Shown in pieces: positions 27,199-37,649 of a DNA stretch of 64,000 nt; position 1 is the stretch's first letter; each line of letters starts with the position of its first letter. Made by a program: the position numbers and the translations under genes. The DNA is from Brumimicrobium sp964585545 (GTDB lineage: Bacteria; Bacteroidota; Bacteroidia; Flavobacteriales_D; Crocinitomicaceae): assembly GCA_964585545.1 (NCBI GenBank), contig CAZPDT010000014.1, positions 1-64,000 of the forward strand, read 5' to 3'. A model generated the notes under the pieces. It saw only the letters and a list, made by a program, of their open reading frames with translations, did no database searches and was not told the origin of the DNA.

Positions 27199-28608
27199 AT
27201 GATTGAAAACCAAAAAACATTAAATAAACCCGTAAAACTCATCGGGATTGGATTGCATACTGGAGAAAAAGTTACAATAGAAATGTGTCCTGCCAAAGAG
27301 AATCATGGCTATAAATTTCAGCGTATCGATTTGGAAGGAGAACCTATAATCGAAGCTGACGCAGACTTGGTTGTAGATACACAAAGGGGTACAACATTAG
27401 AAAAGAATGGTGCTAAAGTCTATACAACAGAGCATATTTTGGCAGCCTTGTACGGCATGCAAGTGGACAATGTTTTAATCAAATTAACTGGTCAAGAAAT
27501 TCCAATAATGGATGGCAGTTCATTCCCTTTCATTGAGGCGATTGAATCTGTAGGGTTAAAAGAACAAGATGCACCAAGGGAATATTTTGAATTGGATGAA
27601 AACATCAAATGGGAAGATGCTGAAAAAGGAATTGAGTTTTTAGCCATTCCCGATCCCGAATACCGATTAACAGTAATGGTAGATTACAATTCGCCAGTTT
27701 TGGGTACGCAACATGCCACCATATATAATATTAGAGAATTTAAAGATGAAATATCCAATTGTAAAACCTTTGTTTTTCTCAGAGAGCTTGAACAGCTTGC
27801 TAAAAGTGGACTCATCAAAGGAGGCGATATCGATAATGCAATTATACTTGTAGAACGAGATGAAGTTAAGCAGGAAGAATTGGATCATTTGGCAAGGATT
27901 TTAGGAAAAGAAGAACTAAAAGTTGAAGTTCAGGGAATAGGTACATTGAACAATTACAAAATGAAGTTTGAAAATGAACCTGCCCGCCATAAATTACTTG
28001 ATATTGTTGGAGATTTAGCTTTGGTTGGAAAACCCATCAAAGCACATATATTGGCGGCTCGACCTGGGCATTCGGGGAATACACGATTTGCAAAAGTTTT
28101 AAAAGAGCAAATTGTAAAGCAGAAGAATGCTCCTAGGAAATTTGACCTTTCGAAGGAGCCGTTATACAACATTACAGAGATTCAAAATATGTTGCCTCAC
28201 CGCTATCCATTTCTTTTGGTTGATAAAGTTTTAGAAATCAATGAAGACAGTATTATAGGACTGAAAAACATCACCATGAATGAGCCTCAATTTACAGGAC
28301 ACTTTCCCGACAATCCAATTTTCCCAGGTGTTCAGCAAGTTGAAGCAATGGCACAATGCGGAGGCATATTCTCTTTGAGTAAAGTTGACGAACCCCACCT
28401 CTACTCTACCTATTTCATGAAAATAGACAATGTTAAGTTCAAACAAAAAGTAATTCCTGGAGACACAATGGTTTTTGAGCTTAAGCTCATCTCTCCTATG
28501 CGAAGAGGACTTGTTAATATGGCGGGAAAAGGATATGTTAATGGAAAATTAGTTGTTGAGGCAGAGATGTTGGCTCAAGTTATTAAAGATAGAGTAGAGA
28601 ATGATTAG
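27199..28608 (+). CDS. lpxC/fabZ: bifunctional LpxC deacetylase / FabZ 3-hydroxyacyl-ACP dehydratase
   Basis: A fusion typical of Bacteroidota. The LpxC part (about 1-305) is the zinc deacetylase committing UDP-acyl-GlcNAc to lipid A; the zinc ligands are seen in TTEHILAALYG and RHKLLDIVGDLAL, and the catalytic His in GHSGNTRFAK. The FabZ part (about 320-469) is a hot-dog dehydratase of fatty acid elongation, with catalytic His in LPHRYPFLLVDK and Glu in PGVQQVEAMAQ. The two activities compete for the same 3-hydroxyacyl-ACP pool, so fusion fixes their ratio. It overlaps lpxA by 8 nt. Confidence 0.97.
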   Translation: MIENQKTLNKPVKLIGIGLHTGEKVTIEMCPAKENHGYKFQRIDLEGEPIIEADADLVVDTQRGTTLEKNGAKVYTTEHILAALYGMQVDNVLIKLTGQEIPIMDGSSFPFIEAIESVGLKEQDAPREYFELDENIKWEDAEKGIEFLAIPDPEYRLTVMVDYNSPVLGTQHATIYNIREFKDEISNCKTFVFLRELEQLAKSGLIKGGDIDNAIILVERDEVKQEELDHLARILGKEELKVEVQGIGTLNNYKMKFENEPARHKLLDIVGDLALVGKPIKAHILAARPGHSGNTRFAKVLKEQIVKQKNAPRKFDLSKEPLYNITEIQNMLPHRYPFLLVDKVLEINEDSIIGLKNITMNEPQFTGHFPDNPIFPGVQQVEAMAQCGGIFSLSKVDEPHLYSTYFMKIDNVKFKQKVIPGDTMVFELKLISPMRRGLVNMAGKGYVNGKLVVEAEMLAQVIKDRVEND

Positions 28609-29377
28609 TAAATTAGCTTCTATTTCACCAAAAGCGATTATTGGTGATAATGTAACCATTGATGCCTTCACATCGATTGATGAGGATGTCATTATTGGAG
28701 ATGGTTGTCATATAGGCCCTAATGCCACCCTGTACGCCGGCACAAGAATAGGTAAAAATTGTAAAATTTTTCCTGGCGCCGTGATTGGTGCTGTACCTCA
28801 AGATTTAAAATTCCATGGCGAATACACCACCGTAGAAATTGGTGACAACACAGTGATTCGAGAATGTGTCACGATTCACCGCGGGACATCAGACAGAAAA
28901 ATAACTAAAGTGGGCAAAAATTGCTTGATTATGGGCTATGTCCATATTGCCCACGACTGCATCTTAGGAGATCATGTTATTTTAGCCAACTATGTTGGTT
29001 TATCAGGACATGTAACCATTGACGATTATGCAATCCTAGAAGGGAAAGCAGGTTCACAACAATTTATTAGAATTGGAGCACACGCTTTTGTAGCAGGGGC
29101 AAGTTTAATTCGCAAGGATGTGCCTCCATTTGTTCGTGCTGCACGTGAACCCTTAAGTTTTGCAGGAATCAATGCAGTTGGCATGCGCAGAAGAAACTTT
29201 TCTGAACAAGACATAGAAATTATTGGGGATATTTATCGTATTTTATACGTTCAAAACAACAATGTTTCCAATGGAATTAAAAGTATTGAAGAGGAAATTA
29301 AGAACAGTGACCACAAGAAGACAGTAGTGGATTTCATAAAAAACAGTGAAAAGGGTATTATTAGAGGATTAATGTAA
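28601..29377 (+). CDS. lpxA: UDP-N-acetylglucosamine acyltransferase
   Basis: First enzyme of lipid A synthesis; moves a 3-hydroxyacyl chain from ACP to UDP-GlcNAc. The first 190 residues are hexapeptide repeats, with the catalytic His in AHDCILGDHVI and the ACP-binding/acyl-ruler residues in GLSGHVTIDDYAILEGKAGSQQF. A helical C-terminal domain (about 195-258) follows. Length 258 aa is typical. The start lies inside the end of lpxC/fabZ, indicating coupled translation. Confidence 0.97.
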   Translation: MISKLASISPKAIIGDNVTIDAFTSIDEDVIIGDGCHIGPNATLYAGTRIGKNCKIFPGAVIGAVPQDLKFHGEYTTVEIGDNTVIRECVTIHRGTSDRKITKVGKNCLIMGYVHIAHDCILGDHVILANYVGLSGHVTIDDYAILEGKAGSQQFIRIGAHAFVAGASLIRKDVPPFVRAAREPLSFAGINAVGMRRRNFSEQDIEIIGDIYRILYVQNNNVSNGIKSIEEEIKNSDHKKTVVDFIKNSEKGIIRGLM

Positions 29378-29424
29378 ATGATTGGTATTTTTGCCCAAGT
29401 CAATTTCACTAAAAATCATTTCAA

Positions 29425-30858
29425 TTGGTTAAAAGAGGACAAACAATTAAACTCCACATTGAGGACTTTGCTTTTGGAGGAAAAGGTATAAGTCGAATTC
29501 AAAGTGATAACGGAGCATATATTCTATTCGTTCAAAATGCCTTTCCAGGTCAAAAAGTACTGGCTCTGGTCAAGAAAAAACGAAAAAAATATGCCAATTG
29601 CCAGCTCATTAAAGTGCTGGAACGTTCTCCTTATGAAGAGATATCATCCTTTCAGGAAATCAGTGGAGCTCCCTACATCTATGTACCAACTTCAGTTCAG
29701 GAGGAATACAAAAAGGCTACTACTATAGAAGTTTACAGAAGACTTGCAGACCTTCCAGAAATTGAGGATTTAATGGATGACATGATTTCATCTCCTGCCC
29801 ATTTTTTTTACCGAAATAAGATGGAGTATTCTTTCTCTTGCATCGAACATGATATTGTAAATGACGAAGATATTGATGATGCCTTCGCTTTAGGATTTAA
29901 GCACCGTGGCACCTGGTGGAAAGTCGAAAATCTAAACAAACCTTCTGGATTATTTGATGAACAATGGGAAACATTTCTAAGTACATTTAGAGCATTTTTA
30001 TCTAAAACGGGGTTGCCAGCTTGGCATCCCCCCAGAAAAAGAGGGTTTTATCGACATATTGTGGTGAGGAAATCATTCTTTGAGGATCAATTATTGATTA
30101 ATCTTGTCACCTCCTCACAGGGGATTGAAGATTTTGATTTAAAAGCAGTTGGTGCATTTCTTCAGGAAAAAATGGGTAATCGAATTGCTGGATTTCAACA
30201 TACAATAAATGACAATGTTGCAGATAGAGCAAAAATAGAAAATGGCAATTGTACCTTAGTTTTCGGAAAAGACCATGTAATAGAAAAGTTAAACGGCTTG
30301 TCTTTTGAAATCAGCATGGAAAGTTTTTTCCAAACCAATCCCAAAAGTGCAGAGCTCCTATACAACAAAGCCTTAGATTATGTATTTGAAGGCAATCGTT
30401 CCTTAAAAGGAAAGGTTGTAATGGACTTATTTTGTGGTACAGGAACAATAGGACAACTTTTAACACAACGCACCGAGAATGTAGAAGTTATTGGGGTAGA
30501 TATTGTTGAAGAGGCTATTAAAGATGCCAAACGCAACGCAAAAAGAAATGGTATTCATTCAGGCATTCAATTTTATGCTTCCGATGTGGGGAAATTTCTT
30601 AAAACATATCCTGAATATGAAGGGAAGATAGACACTGTTGTGCTCGATCCACCGAGGGCAGGAATCATTCCAAAGACCTTACTAAAAGTAATTGCGCTCA
30701 AAGCAGAGCGGATTGTCTACATATCTTGTAATCCTTCGACACAGGCAAGGGACATTAAAACGCTGGAGGAGAATGGCTATAAAACAAAGAAAATAAGTCT
30801 TGTTGATCAATTTCCTCACACCGGACACATTGAAGCTATTGCCTTGTTTGAAAAATAA
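29425..30858 (+). CDS. rlmD: 23S rRNA (uracil-5-)-methyltransferase, RlmD/RumA family
   Basis: Methylates uracil C5 in rRNA or tRNA. The N-terminal TRAM domain (about 1-60, FAFGGKGISR) leads to a central domain and the methyltransferase: SFFQTNP (near 305), motif I MDLFCGTGTIGQLL (near 333), VLDPPRAG, and catalytic Cys in YISCNPSTQARD. The four Fe-S cysteines of E. coli RlmD are not present in the central region. A TTG at 29425 is the only plausible start, since a TAA stop lies 15 bp upstream in frame and no ATG occurs before the TRAM domain. The exact target base is inferred from family only. Confidence 0.92.
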   Translation: MVKRGQTIKLHIEDFAFGGKGISRIQSDNGAYILFVQNAFPGQKVLALVKKKRKKYANCQLIKVLERSPYEEISSFQEISGAPYIYVPTSVQEEYKKATTIEVYRRLADLPEIEDLMDDMISSPAHFFYRNKMEYSFSCIEHDIVNDEDIDDAFALGFKHRGTWWKVENLNKPSGLFDEQWETFLSTFRAFLSKTGLPAWHPPRKRGFYRHIVVRKSFFEDQLLINLVTSSQGIEDFDLKAVGAFLQEKMGNRIAGFQHTINDNVADRAKIENGNCTLVFGKDHVIEKLNGLSFEISMESFFQTNPKSAELLYNKALDYVFEGNRSLKGKVVMDLFCGTGTIGQLLTQRTENVEVIGVDIVEEAIKDAKRNAKRNGIHSGIQFYASDVGKFLKTYPEYEGKIDTVVLDPPRAGIIPKTLLKVIALKAERIVYISCNPSTQARDIKTLEENGYKTKKISLVDQFPHTGHIEAIALFEK

Positions 30859-30967
30859 ATGATGATTTTTTTAGTTTTAATATCTCCTCTAAGATTCGCA
30901 CAAGTCAATTTTATTTTAGATGGTAGAGTTTAGATGGTGATGAGAGGCGTAATTTACAGAGAATTCA

Positions 30968-31852
30968 TTAATGGAAACTATTCGTCCACTTCTCAAAGAG
31001 CGAATCAAATAACGCAGTATTGTCATTAATAAATGTATTTCCGTCAGCTACTAATGCCTTTATATTTTCTGGAGTTGCATTATCCATTTGTGGTTTTGCT
31101 GTTCTCAAATTAGGTTGAAAACGATAGTATTTTAATCGCTTATCCTTTAATGCCATTTGTTTTAGGTTTTTATCTACTCGATCTACCTCTTGCTCAACAT
31201 CGTCATACATCTCACCTTCCAATTGACCAGTTCCAAAACTCAAAAACAAATAATCATCCTCAGGGAAATACTTTTTCAGGCGATTGTACGCTATTTCTGA
31301 AGGATTTTTTGCTGTCATAAAGCCATCAATGAGAACATACTTATCCTCAATATTTACAGCAGGGAAATAGCCTGGAACAGCACTACAAGCCGCCAAAGCG
31401 GTGCTCAATGAAAGATTGGGAAAATAAGAATTGTCTTTTTCAAAGACCAAAGTAGACTGCTGCTTTATATCATAACAAACAAAAGCGTAATGCACTTCTA
31501 AGTCAGACAAAAGTATCCCTTTAAAGTTGCGTTTTAACAACAGTCTAAGTCCTTCTGATTGTGCTCCTTCTGGTTTTGCTAAATTAAATAATTGTGCACC
31601 TCTGTGGGTATACATCTGAAGCATTTCATCGATTGTGTGTAGGTTTTGTCCATTTTTCTTAACAACCAACCCCGAAGATATTAAGGCTCCTGTAGAGGTA
31701 CCAGCAACCAAGTCTATTGATTGACTAAAATTGTTGGACAGTTTCTTCTCTTTTGCTAACTGATCAATATGTTTCAAAATCAGTAGAGGAAGAATCCCTC
31801 GAATTCCTCCACCATCAATTGACACAATAATTCTCAGTTGACTTCTTTTCAT
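30968..31852 (-). CDS. patatin-like phospholipase
   Basis: Patatins are Ser-Asp dyad lipid hydrolases. The oxyanion motif GGGIRG (near residue 15), the nucleophile elbow GTSTG (near 55) and the catalytic Asp in LIDGFMTAKNP (near 180) are all visible. The start at 31852 is preferred; an ATG 13 codons upstream (31891) adds a non-conserved stretch. Plant-patatin-class sequences of this type include the CBASS effector CapV, but the neighbours are a metal-dependent regulator and rlmD, with no nucleotide cyclase, so a defence role is not supported. No signal peptide, so it acts in the cytoplasm or on the inner membrane face. Confidence 0.92.
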   Translation of the reverse strand: MKRSQLRIIVSIDGGGIRGILPLLILKHIDQLAKEKKLSNNFSQSIDLVAGTSTGALISSGLVVKKNGQNLHTIDEMLQMYTHRGAQLFNLAKPEGAQSEGLRLLLKRNFKGILLSDLEVHYAFVCYDIKQQSTLVFEKDNSYFPNLSLSTALAACSAVPGYFPAVNIEDKYVLIDGFMTAKNPSEIAYNRLKKYFPEDDYLFLSFGTGQLEGEMYDDVEQEVDRVDKNLKQMALKDKRLKYYRFQPNLRTAKPQMDNATPENIKALVADGNTFINDNTALFDSLFEKWTNSFH

Positions 31853-32078
31853 ATTTTCTTGGAAGATAGTTTTAATTTGATTAAAAACCAAATGATAAAA
31901 AGTCTTTATAAATCTGTAGGCTTAAGACTTAAATGCGACACAACCATTTTTCTGTTGACTAAGTTATAAAAGAAATCAATGATTTTAATTTTACTATCGC
32001 GTCAGGTTAAGTACTGCTTTTGTCGTATTTACTAATTGAACCTACAACCATCTGTCTTTGACCAGCGATTATACACAA

Positions 32079-32744
32079 CTAATTAACTTGAACAGTAATT
32101 TTTAAAAGCGCATCACTAGACAAATTAATTGTTTTGTCATTGAGCAGAACTTCGGCAGAATTATCAAAGCCAAATCGTTCTTTAATTTGAATTTTAGCGC
32201 CTAATTGAATATTATTCTTATCCAAAAAACGCAAAAATGAGACAGAGCTATCAGAGACACCAATAACTTGTGCTACCTTACCTTCTTTAAGTTCAGAAAG
32301 TTTCATTGTTTCTTCACGGTGGATAATTTGACCTTCTTTGTTTGGGATGGGATCGCCATGCGGATCAAATTTCGGATAATCGAGAAACTCTTCTAATTTA
32401 TCGGTCAGTTTAGTCGATTGAACATGCTCTAATTGTTCGGCTACATCATGGACTTCGTCCCAACCAAAATTGAGTTTTTCGAACAAGAAGGTTTCCCAAA
32501 GACGGTGTTTACGAATGGTTTTTTTAGCTACTTTTTTACCGCTATTGGTCAATTCACAGCCTTGGTATTTTTCATATCGAATAAGTGATTTATCCGCCAA
32601 ACGTCTTACCATGTCCGTAACTGAACTGGCTTTTGTATTCATCTTATTGGCCAAATCATTGGTTCCAACAGATCCTTTTAGCTTTTTCTCTAAATGATAA
32701 ATCGCTTTTATATAATTCTCCTCACTTTGTGTCAAATGATTCAT
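32079..32744 (-). CDS. DtxR/MntR-family metal-dependent transcriptional regulator
   Basis: 221 aa with the family's three parts: an N-terminal winged helix (about 1-65, SSVTDMVRRLADKSLIRYEKY), a dimerisation and metal-binding domain (about 70-140, with HRLWETFL and EQLEHV carrying the expected His and Glu ligands, plus the DPHGDPIPN signature) and a C-terminal FeoA/SH3-like domain (about 150-221). The Cys ligand seen in iron sensors at EQLEH is Gln here, which hints at manganese rather than iron sensing, but this is weak. No metal transporter gene is adjacent, so its targets are elsewhere. Confidence 0.93.
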   Translation of the reverse strand: MNHLTQSEENYIKAIYHLEKKLKGSVGTNDLANKMNTKASSVTDMVRRLADKSLIRYEKYQGCELTNSGKKVAKKTIRKHRLWETFLFEKLNFGWDEVHDVAEQLEHVQSTKLTDKLEEFLDYPKFDPHGDPIPNKEGQIIHREETMKLSELKEGKVAQVIGVSDSSVSFLRFLDKNNIQLGAKIQIKERFGFDNSAEVLLNDKTINLSSDALLKITVQVN

Positions 32745-32870
32745 GGAAGATTATTTTGTATACAGCAAATATAAGGAGTTCATTAGATATATCACTTTAA
32801 AGTAACAGAAATATAATCGTATCGCATTGGAAAACGCTTTTTTTGAGTTAACCCAATACAATACCTCACT

Positions 32871-35582
32871 TTATTTGATAAGATTAATTTGGCCTGTAAA
32901 GTTTCGCTTTTGGTCTATTCTCTTGTCCTTCGCTGTAATTTTCCAAATATAGGTTCCACTAGGCGCAATTTTATTGCCATAGGTTCCGTCCCATTTCCCA
33001 CTTGGATCAAAGGATTCGTAGACCGTCTCTCCCCATCTATTAAAAATTTGCAAGTGGAAGTCATAAATATCAGCACCCAGTATTTGAATCTTCCAATAAT
33101 CATTAACTCCGTCGCCGTTGGGGGTGAAAGAATTGGGCGTATACAAGACCAAATCACTTTCCATTCTTACTGTTTTCTCTAAAGAATCGATACAATTGTA
33201 TTGATTTTCAACAACAAGTAATAAAGGATAATTCTTAATATCATTGGAATATTCAAAAGTAGGGTTAATTTTTGTTGAGAAATTGGGTTTTGCTCCTTCA
33301 GCAAACCATTTATGAGAAACAACATCATTACTTGATTGGCTAAACACTTCGATTATCGGTTCGTAGATAGATCCTGGATTGGGCATAATTGTGAAATTGG
33401 CTACTGGATAGGAATAGCCATGAATCAAGTGTGGAAATGTTTTTTCATATTTACATCCTCTATCGGAAGTTATTTCCATTCGAATATCAAAAATACCTTC
33501 TCCAAACTCGTGGATAGTAGAACCACTTCCCAAAACAGTATCTACATCTCCATCACCGTAATCCCATAATGTATAGTCTATATTCTCAAGTGTATTTGTT
33601 GTATTGTCAAAATGCACTACCACAGGATAACAAGTTCCTATTGTATCGGGATGCAATTGGATATCTACTTCAGATGGATAATCTACAGTAACACATTTGG
33701 TTGTTCTTGGCGAACCACATTGTTCAGTAAGCGTTACACAATATTCGGTTGATGCAGCATTTGGAGTTACATGAACTGTATCCCCTTGTGTAACAACATT
33801 ATTGTCTATGCTCCACTCGAAAATATAAGGACTGCTTCCTCCTTGTCCAACAGCAAACAGTTTCACAGAATCGCCTATGCATATAATGGTATCTTGAGAA
33901 ATATTTCTGATTTCCAAAGCATCAGGTTGATCAATATCAACATCTTGCGTAATTACACACCCATTATCGTCGGTGATTGTTAATGTATGCGTTCCAAAAT
34001 TTAAATCCGTTGCAATACTATCTGTAGAAGAGGAACCCGACCAACTGTAAGTATAAGGGGCGGTACCTTGGGTAACTATAATCTCAGCGCTACCATCATT
34101 CCCACTATTGCACGTTACATCTGTTTGATTGGCTATCTGTGCTTGCATTCCAGGAATTTCAGTAACCTCTACTTGGATGGTATTTAAACAGCCAATATCC
34201 GAAGTAACAATACATTCATAAACCCCAGCTGTCAGACCAGTTGCTGTTTTTGTTGTTTGATTGTTAGGGTCATTCCATTGATAAGTCACATTTCCCAATT
34301 CAGGACTCATCATAACAGAAGCTGTACCATCGGCACCTCCTGGGCATGAAACAACCGTAGAATCGGTAATATATTGAGCTGGCGTATCACCAACTATAAC
34401 ATTAGCTGTCGACGTACACCCCTCACCATCAGTCATTTCAACTACATAAGTACCTGCAGATACATTGTGAACAGTATCCGTAGTTGCATTTCCTAATCCT
34501 GGCCAATTGAATGTGTAGGGAGGTGTTCCTGCAGTTGGAGTTGCGTATACAGTCCCTATTCCTGCAGAACAAATATCATCAATTGCTGTGGCGGTAACAC
34601 CAGATTGTAGACCAGTAATAAAAGATGTATCAGAAACTGCACCCACTTGAGATTGACAATTGGTTGACGAAACTGTTAAGAAATAACCAACTGTTCCCGA
34701 TTGAACGTTATTTACGTTTAATACACCATTGTTATATGGAAAGGTTTGACCATTTGTATTTTCCCATTCATAATTAGTATTATCTGAGATAACAAGTTTA
34801 AAAGGTATGTCTGAAACCGTATATGCATTAGTATTATTAGGTGCTGTTGGCTGATATAATTTTCCATCGTTGGTGGCGGTCCATTGAGAAAGGTTTCTTC
34901 CCGGTGTAGTTGTGGCAACATTTCCTGCTGCATTTTCTACGCCTTGAATGGCTAATCCTCCATTCCATGAATAATTGATGGTCTTATTAGAAATATGAAA
35001 TTCAATATCATTACTCCCTTCTTTTAAAATAAGCGCCATATAATTACAGTCTTGCGCTCCAAACATTGGAATATTGGAATATACTACATAAAACTCTCTA
35101 TTGGGAGCGGAACCAATTGTTTCATAGAATATTTGACCTCCTCCTGAAAAAGAACCTGGATTGATATCAGAATAACAAAGCATGGCAGCATTTTTTGCAT
35201 CATTAAAAGATGTGTTGGGCAAAGGACTTGTTCCGGAGAATGACCAAGTATTGTATCCATTGGCATTGGAAGCGTTAAAAGAAACCACTCCATTTGAACC
35301 AATAACACATTGGTTGTATGTGTTTCCGTAAAAATCAAAAGAAAAACCAATGTTGATTAGTCCAGACCATGAATCATCCGACAAACTAATATTTGTTGGG
35401 TTTTGCAATACAATTCCAGAACCTCCAGGAAGTTGTGCTCCTCCACAATTATTAATTTGTACAGGTGTGCCTACACAAACTGAGATATCATCACCAAGAC
35501 AAATATTGGTTTGACCTGAAGCATAATATACTGAGCTAAGGAGTACTAAAAATAATAAATACAGTTGTCGGAAAATTATCAT
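32871..35582 (-). CDS. secreted T9SS type B (CHU_C) protein with SprB-like and PKD-like repeats
   Basis: A 903-aa surface protein exported by T9SS. The signal peptide ends near YYASGQ. A jelly-roll-like N-terminal region, about residues 30-270, carries the phrase GNTYNQCVIGSNGVVSF typical of such proteins. SprB-type repeats follow (about 340-560; phrases like TCNSGNDGSAEI and APYTYSWSG), then PKD-like domains (about 650-760). The C-terminal CHU_C/gliding-motility sorting domain has TPNSFTPNGDGVNDYWKI, IFNRWGE and GKWDGTYGN and ends in a basic residue. SprB relatives are gliding adhesins, so attachment is the likely role. Confidence 0.93.
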   Translation of the reverse strand: MIIFRQLYLLFLVLLSSVYYASGQTNICLGDDISVCVGTPVQINNCGGAQLPGGSGIVLQNPTNISLSDDSWSGLINIGFSFDFYGNTYNQCVIGSNGVVSFNASNANGYNTWSFSGTSPLPNTSFNDAKNAAMLCYSDINPGSFSGGGQIFYETIGSAPNREFYVVYSNIPMFGAQDCNYMALILKEGSNDIEFHISNKTINYSWNGGLAIQGVENAAGNVATTTPGRNLSQWTATNDGKLYQPTAPNNTNAYTVSDIPFKLVISDNTNYEWENTNGQTFPYNNGVLNVNNVQSGTVGYFLTVSSTNCQSQVGAVSDTSFITGLQSGVTATAIDDICSAGIGTVYATPTAGTPPYTFNWPGLGNATTDTVHNVSAGTYVVEMTDGEGCTSTANVIVGDTPAQYITDSTVVSCPGGADGTASVMMSPELGNVTYQWNDPNNQTTKTATGLTAGVYECIVTSDIGCLNTIQVEVTEIPGMQAQIANQTDVTCNSGNDGSAEIIVTQGTAPYTYSWSGSSSTDSIATDLNFGTHTLTITDDNGCVITQDVDIDQPDALEIRNISQDTIICIGDSVKLFAVGQGGSSPYIFEWSIDNNVVTQGDTVHVTPNAASTEYCVTLTEQCGSPRTTKCVTVDYPSEVDIQLHPDTIGTCYPVVVHFDNTTNTLENIDYTLWDYGDGDVDTVLGSGSTIHEFGEGIFDIRMEITSDRGCKYEKTFPHLIHGYSYPVANFTIMPNPGSIYEPIIEVFSQSSNDVVSHKWFAEGAKPNFSTKINPTFEYSNDIKNYPLLLVVENQYNCIDSLEKTVRMESDLVLYTPNSFTPNGDGVNDYWKIQILGADIYDFHLQIFNRWGETVYESFDPSGKWDGTYGNKIAPSGTYIWKITAKDKRIDQKRNFTGQINLIK

Positions 35583-35771
35583 CGTTTTTTTTATTGTTTA
35601 AAATGGGTTAATAGTTTGCAATTAAGACGAATAACAATAAAGGATGGTTGCTTGAACCCGTATTATTCATCGCATTATTTCACTTTTTAACTATAATGAT
35701 ATGTTTTTCAAGTTATTGCTGTTTTTTTTTTGATTGATAATGATCTGCCTTAAATTATGTGTATCAATTAT

Positions 35772-36671
35772 TCAATTGGATTTCAAGATAAAAGAAAGAA
35801 CACGTTCCTTATAATGCTCAAACCCCATAAAAACAGGGACATTACTATGTCCTGCTCCAACGACTTCATCTTTCATTTTCCAACTCTTTGTATGCTTATT
35901 ATACACAACCCTACCATGGGTTTCAATACTCAAAAAATCATCATCAATTCCATGCATCCAATACAGTGGAACAGTACAACTTTGTATTTGTTCAGCATTA
36001 TTGATTTTAGAATTTACAAAGTAAGAAGAGGGCATGTTAATTAATGCTGCATCTTGAACCATAACTTGACTATTGGCGAATGGGGATTCTAATATAATTT
36101 TATTGGGTTGTAAAACAAAGCTTTTAGCTCCTACAGCCCTACATGCGGCAGCACTTCCTAAGGAAAATCCATAAATTACCAATCTATCATTTGTCAATCC
36201 TTTCTTTTGAAGCCATTTTAAGGCTCCATTTGTCGCCTCATACATATTTTCTTCGGTAGGTTCTCCATCAGACATTCCATATCCAGGGTAATCAAACATT
36301 AAAACACCGAACCTGCCAAGTCCTCCAACATAACTTAATAGTTTTTGCCGTGTCCAGTAATGATCCATATTGTCTGCATTCCCATGACAATATAAAATCA
36401 CGGTATCGGTGTTCACCGTATTGACGTCGCCTACATAAATGGCTGCAATGTTCAAACTTTCTCCATCGTCATTGATTTTATATGTAAATTGATGAATGGC
36501 ACTCTCTGGCACATAATATCCTGTAGGCAATTCAATCTCTGGGTCATCGTAATTGTCCAAAAGGTATTGGTCTGTTTTTGTATTGTTGAAAAGAAAACTA
36601 TCCAATCTTTTCCTACAACCCAAAGAAAGAAAGACAATACTTGCCAATAGTATCAATTGCGTTTTTTTCAT
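35772..36671 (-). CDS. alpha/beta hydrolase lipoprotein
   Basis: 299 aa with a signal peptide and lipobox (FLSLGC), so membrane-anchored on the outside of the inner membrane or moved to the outer membrane. The fold signatures are the strand VILYCHGNADN, the MFDYPGYGMSDG loop, the nucleophile elbow YGFSLGS (Ser near 170), the acid GIDDDFLS (near 242) and the catalytic His in GAGHSNVP (near 278). Resembles the BEM46/ABHD13-like group. Substrate unknown. It starts 4 bp after the neighbouring lipoprotein gene, so they form a two-gene unit. Confidence 0.9.
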   Translation of the reverse strand: MKKTQLILLASIVFLSLGCRKRLDSFLFNNTKTDQYLLDNYDDPEIELPTGYYVPESAIHQFTYKINDDGESLNIAAIYVGDVNTVNTDTVILYCHGNADNMDHYWTRQKLLSYVGGLGRFGVLMFDYPGYGMSDGEPTEENMYEATNGALKWLQKKGLTNDRLVIYGFSLGSAAACRAVGAKSFVLQPNKIILESPFANSQVMVQDAALINMPSSYFVNSKINNAEQIQSCTVPLYWMHGIDDDFLSIETHGRVVYNKHTKSWKMKDEVVGAGHSNVPVFMGFEHYKERVLSFILKSN

Positions 36672-36675
36672 TGCA

Positions 36676-37395
36676 TTAAAATTTTCTTATGAAACCGATA
36701 TAAATCCCAGTTGCCCCATGTTTTCCCATTGCGCTGACGTAGTCAACTACTTTATCTTGATTTGAAGAAAACGGAGCAATGAACTTCACTTCTGCCTTGA
36801 ACGTCCACCTTTTCCAATTCAAATCATGTCCAATATTGAGCATCGGAACAACAAAAGGTCCTGTTCTTTTTCCTTCAACCTTAACAGGATTCATTTCCCA
36901 CCAAGAGCCTATTCCAAGATACAAGAGATTGGCTTTGGATCGACTACCGTCCAATAGATCAGATTGAACCATTGGTTTTAAATTGTATTTCCAGTAGTAA
37001 TGTCCATCTAATTGCGGCCAAAGTTTAAAATTATATTCAAAAAAATCTAAAGCAGTATTTACACCCAACATTCCAGAAAAGCCATGTTTTTCATTTTTGC
37101 TTTCCCAAAACCTGTAGTGAGCACCTGCTCCTATTTGAGCCACTCCAAAAATTGCAGCAGTAGAGTACCAACTACCATGGAGGGTTAAATTGTTGGTCAA
37201 CCCTCTGCCATAAGTTATTGAAGTAAAAGGTATAGGCAAAGTGGATACGCCTGGTACTTTAACCAGTGGTCCTCCCAAATCGACAGCAATTGCATTTTCA
37301 TTTCTCGCTAAAGGATCTACAAACCTTGCAGGTCCACAAGCGCTCAATAGAAATAAAAACACTGTAATCCAGACGAAAGAGATGATATTTTTCAT
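36676..37395 (-). CDS. lipoprotein of unknown function, outer-membrane-like beta pattern
   Basis: 239 aa from the ATG at 37395; an upstream ATG (37443) adds residues that spoil the signal peptide. The signal ends in the lipobox LLSAC. The mature part alternates short amphipathic strands (SITYGRGLTNNLTLHGSWYS, GAGAHYRFWES, LLYLGIGSWWEM) and ends in IGFIRKF with an aromatic last residue, a pattern of outer-membrane beta barrels. A barrel carrying a lipidated N-terminus is unusual, so one of the two readings may be wrong. I cannot name a family. It is upstream of and co-transcribed with the alpha/beta hydrolase. Confidence 0.8.
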   Translation of the reverse strand: MKNIISFVWITVFLFLLSACGPARFVDPLARNENAIAVDLGGPLVKVPGVSTLPIPFTSITYGRGLTNNLTLHGSWYSTAAIFGVAQIGAGAHYRFWESKNEKHGFSGMLGVNTALDFFEYNFKLWPQLDGHYYWKYNLKPMVQSDLLDGSRSKANLLYLGIGSWWEMNPVKVEGKRTGPFVVPMLNIGHDLNWKRWTFKAEVKFIAPFSSNQDKVVDYVSAMGKHGATGIYIGFIRKF

Positions 37396-37649
37396 GGTTG
37401 CAAAGATAAAGGATTTCTTGTAACCTACGTTCCATAATAGCAATTTTTATAACGACTAAAAGCCTGTGAAGATATGCTTTTCAATACAATGAGTGAGATA
37501 ATAAATGAGAAATACATTCTAGAGAGATGGTATTGCAATTTTCGTTAGAATATAATTACGGATTTATCAACGGTTTTGAAATTTATGGAGCTTCTAAATA
37601 GATCTCCTTAGCAAACGCTCGAACTTTAACTCTAACACAAATATATTAA

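Noticed and set aside
30968..31852. Patatin as a CBASS or other anti-phage effector
   Set aside because: No cyclase, ubiquitin-like or other defence gene is nearby; the neighbours are housekeeping and regulatory genes.
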